Source: Anastatus disparis (lineage: Eukaryota; Arthropoda; Insecta; Hymenoptera; Eupelmidae). Taken from it: a stretch of 64,000 bases of DNA. This document shows, piece by piece, positions 46,140 to 56,950 of this stretch. Each line of letters starts with the position of its first letter. The first letter of the stretch is position 1. Where the stretch lies: assembly GCA_017163975.1 (NCBI GenBank), contig JAFFSR010000301.1:930001-994000 (forward strand). Reading direction: 5' to 3'. The notes under the pieces are model-generated. The model had not been told where the DNA came from. It did not search any database and saw nothing but the letters and a program-made list of their open reading frames with translations. Made by a program: the position numbers and the translations under genes.

Positions 46140-46623
46140 TAATTAATGACATATATTCTCCGGTTGCAAGCGGTCAAAGTTTGAAATTTTTGTTTCCTTA
46201 TTGTTGTCAAAATAGTTTGGATATAGAAGTATTAAATGTAGATTCAGCATCTTTAAAGCACACTTTAGATATGCTTTAAGAATATTGAAATACTTGTATT
46301 TGACAAAAAATTTAGGTTTATGTTATGAAAAAAATACAGTTAGCGAAGGTAAGTTTATAAAAGAGTTAAGTAAAATATTTAAAATAGATTTTAAAAAGGC
46401 TACCAAGATATATGAGAATAACTCAGGTGCTATAAAAATAGCAAAATATGGTAATTTTACTAAGAATTCTAAACACATTGAAATTTATTATCATTTTGTA
46501 CACGAAAATGTTAAAGAAAAAGAAATTGAGATATGTAAGATTGAATCAGAAAATAATATTGCTGATATTGTAACAATATCAGCAATATTATTTAAAGATA
46601 AGGCCTTAATAGGCCTTATGTAA
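46140..46623 (+). pseudogene. Copia reverse transcriptase resumption and RNase H remnant
   Basis: INDIYSPVASGQSLKFLF and YCCQNSLDIEVLNVDSA continue the reverse transcriptase. After TAA 46277 the sequence jumps to ILKYLYLTKNLGLCYEKN, then IYENNSGAIKIAKYG and SKHIEIYYHFVHE (RNase H), ending at 46621. The YVDD catalytic region and much of RNase H are deleted. Confidence 0.8.
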
Positions 46624-46704
46624 AGATAAATTTGTAAAATTCAGAGCAATGATGAATGTAAAATGAGTTTTCTTTGAATGATGCGATATAAATGTAAGCA
46701 GGCG

Positions 46705-47001
46705 TGTTGAGAATCAAAGTTTAAGGTACATTTCTATCGTATTAAAAGTAAATGTTGTAAACGCGCCCTAGCTATAGTAAGATAGTATATGTATACGGGT
46801 GAGAATATATATGCATGTAATATAGTATATCGTCAGAAGCACAGGAGAAAGGATAGCGGCGGTATGTAACGGCACGCAAGTAAGAGCTGCTTCAAAAAGC
46901 ACGATACTCTCGTTTGTATTCTAAAGTTTTCTATTTAATATTAATAAATCAAATAAAGTTTAATTGTTGGAAATTATTCGCCTGGACCTCGATATTTCCC
47001 A
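46705..47001 (+). repeat. Copia 3' LTR
   Basis: It starts TGTTGAGAATC; the first 85 bp match the 5' LTR remnant. A TATA-like GATAGTATATG and an AATAAA near 46945 are present. The end is near CCCAATAA and is not exact. Confidence 0.65.
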
Positions 47002-47408
47002 ATAAATTCAAAGTCGAAAAATTCGAAAATATTGTCACCGCTAATGTGTAGATACATATCTATACATACAAAAATAGTGAATGAAAATGTTTGCTATTTC
47101 TAATAGTGATTGAATGAATCAGTGCATGCAAAATAGACTCCATTAAGAAAAAATTTGAAATTTTCAATCAAATTGAATTAAAAACTCACATTACTAACCT
47201 TTTTTTCACGAATTCGACAAATAGGGACTCGAAGTATTAGAGTTGAGTTTAAGCCTAAATAATATTAATTGATAAAATTTTTAATTATCTTAATAAATCT
47301 TCAATACAAGACTTTGATACATGAATAATTTAAAAAAATCTCATTCAGTGATTTAAATTTTTTACTTTAGTCGAACAATTAATTTTGGTATACACCGCAG
47401 GCTCACTT

Positions 47409-48343
47409 AGTCAATTTTCAACTGATTGGTTTAAAAATTTTCAGAGATTTTCAATTTATATATCTTCGCAAATAACAGTGTTGGAGTTTAGATATGATAA
47501 GTTTAAATGAATGTTAAACTGAATTTTATACATAAAATTCACAACAATATGAATTTTTTCTAATATTTTAAACTTTTTCCAAACCCATCTTTAAAATTTT
47601 TCTTTCAAATAAACTGTAATTTTGTGGAGATATAAAAATTTAATTTCTCTGGAAAATTTGTCACTTACAAGGAGAGTGTCAGGGCATTGGGACGCAGATT
47701 CTGCTCAAATTTTAGAAGCCGATTTTGGATGAAAAACATGAAAAAAGACAAGGCACTAGACTCTGACTCTCAATATTTCTCTAGTTACAGGCAATTAAAG
47801 AAAATCACCATAAGAGTTACTAGATTTTTAAACGTTTATAGTTCTTCAACATTAATAGGCTAAGAACTTAAAACTTTTTTAAAATGAAAGCTGAGCTTAA
47901 ATCCTTTCGAAATAGTAGTTACAGCATATAAAAATATTATTTTTTTTTCAAAGTTATAGAGCAATAGAAACTAAACCAAATTTTAACATTTATTATTAAT
48001 TAATGTTATTAAGAGGAATTTTAGGTCTAACTTTCATTGCTCTATAACTTTGGAAAAAAATAATATTTTTATATGCTGTAACTACTATTTTGAAAGGATT
48101 TAAGCTTATTTTTCATTTCAAAAAAGTTTTAAGCTCTTAGCTATTAGTACTGAAAAACTATAGGCGTTTAAAAATCTAGTAATTTTATAGTGATTTTCTT
48201 TAATTGCCTGTAACTAGGTAAATATTCAGGTTTAGAGTCTAATGCTTTGGCTTTTTCATATTTTTACAGCTAAAATCGTCTCCCAAATTTTGAGCAAAAT
48301 CTGCCAATACCCTGACACTCTCCTTGTTAGTTGAAAATTGACT
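47409..48343. mobile_element. Palindromic element upstream of the PDH exon
   Basis: AGTCAATTTTCAACT at 47409 pairs with AGTTGAAAATTGACT at 48329. ACAAGGAGAGTGTCAGGG at 47668 pairs with CCCTGACACTCTCCTTGT near 48309, and pairing continues to a turn near 47995. The left arm has about 240 bp of extra sequence between its outer and inner blocks. No coding capacity, and the target duplication is unclear. Confidence 0.65.
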
Positions 48344-48706
48344 GAAAAAGCTTGGAGTAAGTACTAAAATCAAGTATTCGAATAAATAATGGATTTTAAT
48401 TATTGGATGAGGTTTTTTTTTTAAACTATTCATAGACCAAAGGCTTGTATTTAATATTTAATCAAGGTATGAAAAATTTAATCAATTAATATTATAAGAA
48501 AAAAAATTATTATTACATTTTAATTTTATTTAATTTAAGATTTGAATTCAGTCTTGATACCTCCTAGTATACTTCTTGATACCGTTACTGATATGAAAAT
48601 TTTTTCATAGTACATAACATGTGATCACAGACTTTTTTAATTATATTTTGCGCCCATCAATGTATTGGTTGATAAGCTTTATTAATTTTGAATATTTTAT
48701 AAATAG

Positions 48707-48955
48707 GTAGACGGTATGGATATTCTAGCTGTGAGGGAAGCAACACGTTTTGCTATAGATTATTGCACTTCTGGAAAAGGACCATTGGTAATGGAAACAT
48801 TTACATATAGATATAGCGGCCATAGCATGTCTGATCCTGGAACAAGTTATCGAACGAGAGAAGAAATACAGGAAGTTAGGCAGACCAGAGATCCATTAAC
48901 AAGTTTCAAAGAAAGAATACTAAACGCCAATCTAGTAACTCAGGATGAACTTAAG
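48707..48955 (+). CDS. PDHA1: Pyruvate dehydrogenase E1 component alpha subunit, one internal exon
   Basis: E1 alpha, with E1 beta, decarboxylates pyruvate using thiamine diphosphate in the mitochondrial matrix. The exon has an AG acceptor at 48705-48706 and a GT donor at 48956-48957 and is exactly 83 codons, phase 0. It reads [20 protein letters not shown], then [40 protein letters not shown] and ends QDELK. The [17 protein letters not shown] loop is the conserved phosphorylation loop of E1 alpha, with the two regulatory serines (the GHS and TSY serines) kept. There are no stops or shifts, so it looks like a functional exon rather than a retrocopy. Other exons were not found here, so flanking introns must be long. 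The vertebrate gene symbol is used for orthology. Confidence 0.9.
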
Positions 48956-50652
48956 GTAAAATTACGTATGTGGGTAATTCTTTCATACTTTTAAAAATCA
49001 TGTTACTGCGTCATTTCTTCTAAATATGAGATAGCACATCTTGTTAGCAAATGTTCACTGATTTATTGAGTTATTAGAAACTAATTTTGTTATATTTTTA
49101 ATGATAATTAGACGTGTCATTTTATGGCGGATGGGGAAAAGAGGTTTTTTTTTTGAAATTTAAATGTTACCAGGCCATGTAAAATGATAAATTACCGCTA
49201 TAAAAAAAAATGACTACTGCTTTTTTGATTTGAAATTCACACCAAAGCTTTATCTATACACATACTTTTGGAAAATCAAGAGCATGGGTGTGTGCCTGTT
49301 AACAAAAGTACTTTCTGAAAGGTTATTAAAATGTTACCAAAAATTTATATATTTTACTTTTTTCTGGAAAATACGATGCTGTAAAAAAGACTATTAAGCG
49401 GTGACATTTTAAACTACATCAAAAGGTAATATTTAGAATCACAAAGAGAAATTTTTTTATTAGGAACGTGTGCCTAGTGTAGATAAAGTTCTTTGTTCGT
49501 TTGAAATTATACTTAAAAAACGTGACTCACTTTTGAAAATAGGTTTTTATCCACTAATATGAAAACCTAAGCTTTGATTCACCTTTTCTCTGTTGTGAAC
49601 TTTGTAATTTACTATTTTATAATACTCAATGTAATCTTTAAGTTGCTTTTGAAGTATTATTTCGAGTATTCTGGAAATCATTGAATTTTTCCCGGCTATT
49701 AAATTTTCCAAATTTACATCGATTACCTAGTTTCTATCAATGTTTTAATTCTAAAGAGTTTAAACTTTAAAAAGCTCAGTTTTAGTATGTATTTAATATC
49801 TTACACCTAGAACGTTGAGTTGAATCATCACTGAAGTTTCTAGATTTTAAATTTAAAATTTTTAGATTTAATGTTTATTAAATAAACTAAAATATTTGGT
49901 TAAAAGGAATATAAGTATTTTTATTCGAAAACATAAACTACACAAATCTATGTCAAATTTCATACCCTAAGATTGACAATTTTAGCAAAAATAAATTGAT
50001 ATTCCACTCACTTATGATTTGTAATCAGGAATCCCAAAAGCCATTGGGTAACTAATATCACTCAATTTTAATACCCGAATCGCCAAAAATGAATTTTCCA
50101 AAAAATTGGCATTTCTGGCATATTTTATTTATTACAAAAAATTTTGTAATTATTAATGTAAATTGCGTATTTAAATATTTTCTGTAACATATTAAACATG
50201 TAAAAATGAAAAAGCTCAATGGAAAATGATCTATTATAGCCCAAAATACTTAAAAACTGATCTGAGATATGTAAAATATTATACCTGGGTGTGATAATAA
50301 TGAATATATTTAAATGTCTTATATTAAAAAAGCTATCTTCAAAAGTGAGTAATGCGATTTTTTCTTTTATTATCATTTTAATATATCAACATTTAAAAAA
50401 AATAAATTTGATACATGTGTCTTCAATTTTTTTTAATTTATTGAAAGTAAATTTTAACACTATGAAAAATTTACTCGAAAATCTGTCTTTTGATGTTTGT
50501 TAAAAAGACTACCCTTAAAAGTGAGTAACACGATTTTTATTTTCATTATAATACGTCAACATTCAGAGAAAATTAGTTTTATACGTGTGCCTGTATTTTT
50601 TTTTTTTAATTTGTTGCAGGTGAAATTTTAACATTATGAAAGATTTACCCAT
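48956..50652. other. Probable intron, AT-rich, with degenerate repeats
   Basis: No exon found. A unit of about 175 bp beginning TTCAAAAGTGAGTAATGCGATTTTT at 50337 is followed by a diverged direct copy beginning CTTAAAAGTGAGTAACACG at 50513. A related sequence occurs inverted near 49390-49540 (complement of CACTTTTGAAAATAG) and pairs loosely with 49205-49260. This suggests an old interspersed repeat family. Confidence 0.45.
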
Positions 50653-53519
50653 ATATGAGTCAAGCTGTCTCAACTGGGCACACTAAAAATGAAATTGCAC
50701 TTTCCAATCATTTTATTATTTTATTACGAAGATGTATTGATAAAAAACAACGTCCTAAAAAATTTTCGAAAAATTTAAATTTTTTAAAAAGTTATTAACA
50801 AATGAAGTCTAAAGCCGTTTTTTTTTCAAAATTCAATTTCTCCGCAAATATTGAATGAAAGTTGATGAAATTTTCAGGGTAAGTACAAAACTATCTTCTA
50901 TTTAAGATGAAATTTAAATTTTATAAAAATGTTTACAATTGTTGTTATAAAATTAATTTTTAATAAACAATTGAAAATTTAACAAACTTCTCAGGTAGGT
51001 AGGAAAAATTTTTTTTTTAAGGAATATTCTATAAAGTCTAAAGTATCTTTTCCTGGAAGAAAATTTTGGTAATATTCATAAACAAAAAAGTTACGAATTT
51101 TTTAATGCGGCGGGATGAGCTTGCGGCGCGCTACCGCGAGAGATACTTACGCGCGTTCAAGCGCTCAGCTTTTTGTACCTGCTTATTTATGCAATGAGTA
51201 CTACAGATATTGACAAAGTTAAAGATTTTTATCTTCATGACGATGTGAGTAGGGTCATGCCAGGATCGAAAGAATACAAATCTGTTGTTGTTAGTGGAAA
51301 ACGTCAACACAAACAGGTATGAAAATGAAAATATCGTCAGTTGTTTTATTTATTGCGCTTCGTTTTTACGCTTTACGAGTTTGTAATATAGTTCAAATAA
51401 TTATATATCCAAGTACATAAAAGCTCGAAAATGTAGATTTATTATAAAATATTTCCTCTTTGATAAATTAAAATCTGTAATGATATGAGATAAAATAGTT
51501 AGTAGGGATGTTTCAATTTCATCTTAATATTTTTTTAGAAACGCTTATTATTGGGAAATCTTGCCGATTTACATACAGATTTTGTAAAGAAATTTCCGGA
51601 AGTAAAAGTTTCGTTGTCAGTTTTTAAAACTTTGAGGCCACCTCAGTGTATTTTAGCTGGTCCTAAGGGTACGCATAATGTTTGCGTTTGTAAAGATCAT
51701 GGCAATATCCGTCTAAAATTAAGAGGCCTCAAACAAGAACTCGCTCGAAAAAACATCAATTTTCAAACAAGTTATCGAGAACTTTTTATTGAAATAATTT
51801 GTCCAAGTCAAACTGCAGCTTGTTATCTGGGAAATTGTGAAAACTGTCCTGGGACAAAGAAAATTCTCGATGATTTGAAATCAACTTTAGAAAATAATGG
51901 CATCACAAGTATTACATTCAATCAGTGGCTCACAACTGACAGGTATTTGTTAAATATTTGTGTCTCAATTTTTTTAGACAGTAATTAATTTTCTAAAATA
52001 TATAATTTTCTATTAGATGTCAACTACTCACACAAACTGAAAGTTCACATATTTTTATTAAAAATCTTGGTAAAGAGTTGCCGAAAGTTTTAAAACATGA
52101 TTTTATTGCCAAGTCGCAAGCAGAATATCTAGAAAAATTGAAAAATTTACTGGAATGTGGTGAATATCTCGTAACTCTTGATTACTCTGAAAATTATTCT
52201 TTTCATGTGCAAGATGCTATTCAGTCGCAACATTGGTCAAAAGATCAAGCAACTCTTCACGTTTATGTTATATATCACAAGAAGAACAATGTTCTTGAGC
52301 ATACGAATTTTGTAGTTTTTTCCGAGTATATAAACCATGATGCCACTGGAGTTCACCTTTATAATTCGAAAATGATTGGATTCTTGAAAAATAGATTTGG
52401 TGCTGAAAATATTAAAAAAATCTACTATTTTTTCGACGGAGCTGGTTCACAATATAAAAATAGATTTAATTTTATGAATTTACTATTTCATGAAGAAGAT
52501 TTTGGCTTTGAAGCAGAATGGCACTTCTTCGCAACCGCACATGGAAAGGAGCTTGCGATGGGATTGGTGGATGTGTTAAAAGACAAGCTTATCGAGCCAG
52601 TTTGCAGGGTGCTCAGATAACGGATACACGAAAATTATTTGAATGGGCGCAAAAATCCTTTCCTAAAATTTATTTTGATTTCTGTTCATCGAATGAGTAT
52701 GACGAACATAAACAAGGTTTGGAATCTCGCTTTTCCCAAGCAAAAACAGTCAAAGGAACACGTCAATACCATAGCTATAAGCCACACGATTCAAAAAATA
52801 TAACATGCAAGATTTTTTCTGATGATTCTAAGAGTACTGTTCAGAAAGTCTCTACTTAGATATTGTAAATAAAATGTTATAATTATTAAAATATATTATA
52901 TATCAAATTATTTTCTCATGAATTTTATTTATTACGAGTTTTAGTTATTATTAATGTTATTTATTATGAGCAAATGCATAAATAATCAGGTACAAAAAGC
53001 TGAGCGCTTGAACGCGCGTAAGTATCTCTCGCGGTAGCGCGCCGCAAGCTCATCCCGCCGCATTAAAAAATTCGTAACTTTTTTGTTTATGAATATTACC
53101 AAAATTTTCTTCCAGGAAAAGATACTTTAGACTTTATAGAATATTCCTTAAAAAAAAAATTTTTTCCTACCTACCCGAGAAGTTTGTTAAATTTTCAATT
53201 GTTTATTAAAAAATTAATTTTATAACAACAATTGTAAACATTTTTATAAAATTTAAATTTCATCTTAAATAGAAGATAGTTTTGTACTTACCCTGAAAAT
53301 TTCATCAACTTTCATTCAATATTTGCGGAGAAATTGAATTTTGAAAAAAAAACGGCTTTAGACTTCATTTGTTAATAACTTTTTAAAAAATTTAAATTTT
53401 TCGAAAATTTTTTAGGACGTTGTTTTTTATCAATACATCTTCATAATAAAATGATTCGAAAGTGCAATTTCATTTTTAGTGTGCCCAGTTGAGACAGCTT
53501 GACTCATATGTAATCATTA
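50653..53519 (+). mobile_element. 2.87-kb DNA transposon with 540-bp inverted ends
   Basis: ATATGAGTCAAGCTGTCTCA at the left and its complement at 53500-53519 begin arms of about 540 bp (50653-51192 and 52973-53519), nearly identical. They end in a GCGCGCTACCGCGAGAGATA segment followed by AGCGCTCAGCTTTTTGTACC. One spliced transposase-like gene lies between and starts only 2 bp inside the left arm boundary. Flanks are ACCCAT and GTAATC; no convincing target duplication was seen. It lies in the presumed PDH E1 alpha intron, same strand as the exon. Confidence 0.82.
51194..52859 (+). pseudogene. Transposase-like gene, three exons, one frameshift
   Basis: Exon 1 51194-51316 (MSTTDIDKVKDFY...), GT donor. 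Exon 2 51539-51942, AG acceptor after a T-rich tract, GT donor. Exon 3 from 52017. Phases match across both junctions (VVSGKRQHKQ to KRLLLGNLADLH; NQWLTTDR to CQLLTQTES). Domains: a cysteine-rich N-terminal part (CILAGPKGTHNVCVCKDH, CYLGNCENCPG), then acidic residues spaced like a catalytic triad: LDYSENYSF at about residue 231 and YYFFDGAGSQYKNR at about 316. WHFFATAHGK follows. A one-base loss near 52545 shifts the frame; the continuation GACDGIGGCVKRQAYRASLQ is in the next frame to the stop at 52857. Similar proteins recur as uncharacterised multicopy sequences in animals; the superfamily is not certain. Confidence 0.75.
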
Positions 53520-53581
53520 TATCTCATGATGATTTAATATTTCTATTCATAATTGTAGAACTGAAAAACATTATGAATTCA
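53520..53581. other. Short AT-rich spacer
   Basis: Separates the DNA transposon from the next palindrome; no content recognised. Confidence 0.5.
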
Positions 53582-54483
53582 CAGTACCGTCCATAAATTC
53601 ATGGACAAAATTTTAAAAATCAGCGCTCCTTTAAAGAGCCTTATCTCTAGTTCTGTTTGTCACACAATAAAAATAAAAAAGTGAATTAAAGTTTATGGGA
53701 AAACTTTTTATAAAATATAAAATTTTTTTTAACCATTTTTTCTTATTTTTTATACTCTTAAAAAAACTATTAATATTTCAAATTTTTTAATTCTTTTTTA
53801 ATCACTTGTATTTTTTTTTTTAAATGATTATTCGTGAAAAATTCAAAGAGTAATCGAAAGAATTTCAAAAAATCAAAAATTCACCACTAATGATTTTTTT
53901 TGTTATAAAACTTATTGATAAAGTTATAAATGAATAAATATTGTGAAGTAATATAATAAAGAAACCCAAATAATTTAACCGAAATACCATCAATAAAAAT
54001 TCAATTTTTAATTACGTTTTAATTTTTTGAGGACTTGAGTTTTTAATATATGAACCCTTCGTTTTCCAAGAAATATAAAAAAAAAATGTTCTGAATCAAT
54101 ATTTGCATAATTATTATTCGTGTTTTTATTACAAAACTCCACAGTATTCAATCGTTAATAACTTTATTAATAAGTTTAGTAACAAAAAAAATTAAAAAAA
54201 TTTTTTTTGATTCTTGTTTGAATTTTTCACTAATAATCATTTTTAAAAAAAATGAAAGTGATTGAAGGAATATCAAAAGATTTGAAAAATTGGCAATTTT
54301 TAAAAGAGGAATAAAAAGTAGAAAAGATTGTTTGAAAAAATTTTACACCCCATAAAAAGTATGTTTCATGCACTTTAATTTAATTTTTTTATTTTTATTA
54401 TATGATCAGAAGAACTAGAGATAATGTTCTTTAAAGGAGCGCTAATTTTCTGAATTTTGTTTATTAATTTATCGACGGTACTG
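53582..54483. mobile_element. 902-bp palindromic MITE with CAGTACCGTC ends
   Basis: CAGTACCGTCCATAAATT at the left pairs with AATTTATCGACGGTACTG at the right. Pairing continues through GCGCTCCTTTAAAGA and CTCTAGTTCT and the AT-rich interior to a turn near 54030. CA lies on both sides. The CAGT-type end suggests a Tc1/mariner-related element but the TA target is not intact. No ORF. Confidence 0.72.
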
Positions 54484-56950
54484 CATGTTACCATTGATAG
54501 TTCTTAGGGTGGTAGGACTTTTTTTTTTAAATATTTGACTGTGATTTAATTTTCGTTTCTGCTTTGAGTAATTTATTTCTATTTGTAGAATACATTTAAT
54601 CTGTAACGTACTGGGTACTGATGTTATTACTGCCGTGCAAATGTAAAGAGGCAATATCTACATTTTTTCGAAAAATGAGTTATTTATATCATCGGATTCG
54701 TCATAAAAAAGTCTATTCATCTATGATAATTAGAATATTAAAAAACATCATTTTTTAGTAGAATTATGGACCATTATGATCCTATCTACAGAGATTTTCG
54801 AGAATTCCCAATGCAAAATGTCATTATCTACATTTAAGAAACCATATCTGGATGATTTTCTGTTTTTATCTGTGACATCAGATTGAAATTCCAAATTAGT
54901 GGCATATCTACTGCAGTTATGCTTTTTGGATTGGAAAAATGACTTAAGCATAGACCTTAAAAACAAATAAAGAAAATATTTGTAGTTAGTGACATTATTT
55001 GATTGTATAATGCGTGAATTGGTTCTATTTTTTCAGAAAATTAGCAAAACTACATATTTTTTATGAGATTGTATTTATAATCATTTGATATATTTATTGC
55101 GATAAGAAATATTAACAATTTAATATTAATTAATTAATTTTAATCATTTTTATACCGTATTCTAATTTAAAAATTATTTTTTTATAGTATAAAACCATTG
55201 GCAGCGTTTTTTTACGAATCAGAATTTAGAATATAAAATATAATATACAGGATACAATATAGAGGAAATAGGGTATATTATACAGGATACCGTATGTAGT
55301 ATATATTAATTAAAATATTAAATATTTTCTTATATAGAAACGGTAATAATTAACTTTTATACATAATTTCGAGCAAAATAGTACATTATACAGGTAGGGA
55401 GTAGAGTCACATATTTCTTCCGGGAGACTTTATTCTCAAATTGCATAATGGGCTTTATTCCTATCTCAGCAGTGACCATTTTAATAATTTAAAAAAACGT
55501 GGGCACAATTGAAGATTGAAATAGAAAATTTTTTGTTGAAATTTATGAATTTTATGATATATGGATTTTTATAAAAATTTGATACTTTTGTAATCATATT
55601 TATTAGTTTATTTGATAAATAGTTTAATATAATATTTTATGAATAAATTATTAATATTTTATAAAAAATTTAACAATTCATTCAAATACAATAATTTCCT
55701 ATTATATAACAACAGCGGGAGAAAAGTATTTTTCTATTGCAAAATTTTATGTTAATAATATTTTTCTTTCGTCCCGCTTTTCGAGTTAAGGAGGCTACCC
55801 TTTATAAAGAGGATTTTAAAAACAATTCCAAAAAAAGTATTAATTACGAGTATTTCATAAAAATTTTTAAAATCTAACTATATGAAAAAGAAAAAATACA
55901 TATCGAATAATCTTTGTTTACCTACAAATGAGAGGTAATAGAATTTTTTATGCAAAATCACAATTTTTTAAAAATTGTACATAGAGACAAATTTCCTTTG
56001 TAGAACAAGCTAATCTCGAAACCTTTATTAAGTAAAAAAGCATATCTACGTAGATATGCTTTTTGTCTGCTTTCTTTATAATTTTAAGCATGAAATTTAA
56101 CCATATCTGCAGTTTTTTAGGGGACCGTTCGAAAAAACTTATTTTTGACGTTACGGCCAGAAAGAGCGCATGCATTTTAGTTAAATAAAAGTGCAGTGGC
56201 TAGCGGGGTAAGACTGAAGTACAAGCAAGCAGTCTGAACGCTACTTCTTCCTCGTCTGATTTTGAACCTGCGTAGAGGCGTTTACACGTATATGCCGAAA
56301 TATGTATTGGTGCGTTTATAGCGCCGTACGCATACGTAGAAATTTGTGTCTCCACATCACCTCCCTCCCCTCCTCCAACAATTTTGTGCTGTTATGGGTA
56401 ATTTTTTTATTTAATTCAATCGCAAAAAAGTGCATATTTTTTATCACAGATAAATTAACAATTAGAGTCTGTCTTATACAACAATAATATAAGTTATAAA
56501 ATCGCAATAACAATAAATTAAAAAAGATCGCATTAGATACGCATGGAAATTTACATTGCCATTACAAATATCCCAGTTATTATCACAGTCTACTTATTTA
56601 AGGTGGATATGCAATTATTTTAGAAATCGTTCAAGATTTACATGTAGTTTTTACAAAAATACTACTGTCCCTATAGCAAAAAATGCTTCATTACAGTGAA
56701 AACTGTTAATATTTATTAGCTATTTATCGTTATTAATGTATTGGCACTGTAAGTGAATTTATTCGCTTAAGAATACAGTGAAAAAGAAATTTTCAATAAG
56801 ATTTTGCTACACACAAAAATGGTATGCACGAAACATAATTGAATTAGCGTGTTTGCATGTATGTACATACTGTCTACTTTGTAGTGGTTTACTTTAATGT
56901 GTGAGTGCTATTATGTACAAACATTATGTTTGCTGTGAAATATTACAAAA
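54484..56950. other. AT-rich DNA, few recognisable features
   Basis: Apart from the possible minus-strand exon at 54759-54960, no gene is supported. A GC-richer patch at 56180-56360 shows no ORF homologous to anything I recognise. The sequence immediately before the Gypsy remnant (56850-56950) is not retroelement-like, so the Gypsy 5' end is truncated here. Confidence 0.45.
54759..54960 (-). CDS. Possible terminal exon of an unknown gene
   Basis: On the minus strand a polypyrimidine-like TTTTCTTTATTTGTTTTTAAG (acceptor AG near 54961) precedes an open frame containing SMLKSFFQSKKHNCSRYATN, EFQSDVTDKNRKSSRYGFLN and a stop after HNSTKK. The composition is unlike the AT-driven chance frames nearby. 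Not recognised. It could be a host exon on the opposite strand to the PDH exon or part of an unknown transposon. No upstream exon was identified. Confidence 0.25.

Larger units (their letters stand above)
41820..47001 (+). mobile_element. Copia LTR retrotransposon, internally deleted and interrupted
   Basis: TGTTGGAAAACAAAGTTTAA at 41820 and TGTTGAGAATCAAAGTTTAA at 46705 start related LTRs, sharing about 85 bp including AACGCGCCCTA and AGTAAGATAGTATA. The left LTR jumps after about 85 bp into gag/pro coding sequence, so most of the 5' LTR and gag are deleted. The right LTR runs to about 47001 (near CCCA). Pol domains in Copia order (protease, integrase, RT, RNase H) lie between. The reverse transcriptase is split by the fold-back element at 43877-46139 and a large part of RT/RNase H is missing after it. 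Confidence 0.85.
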
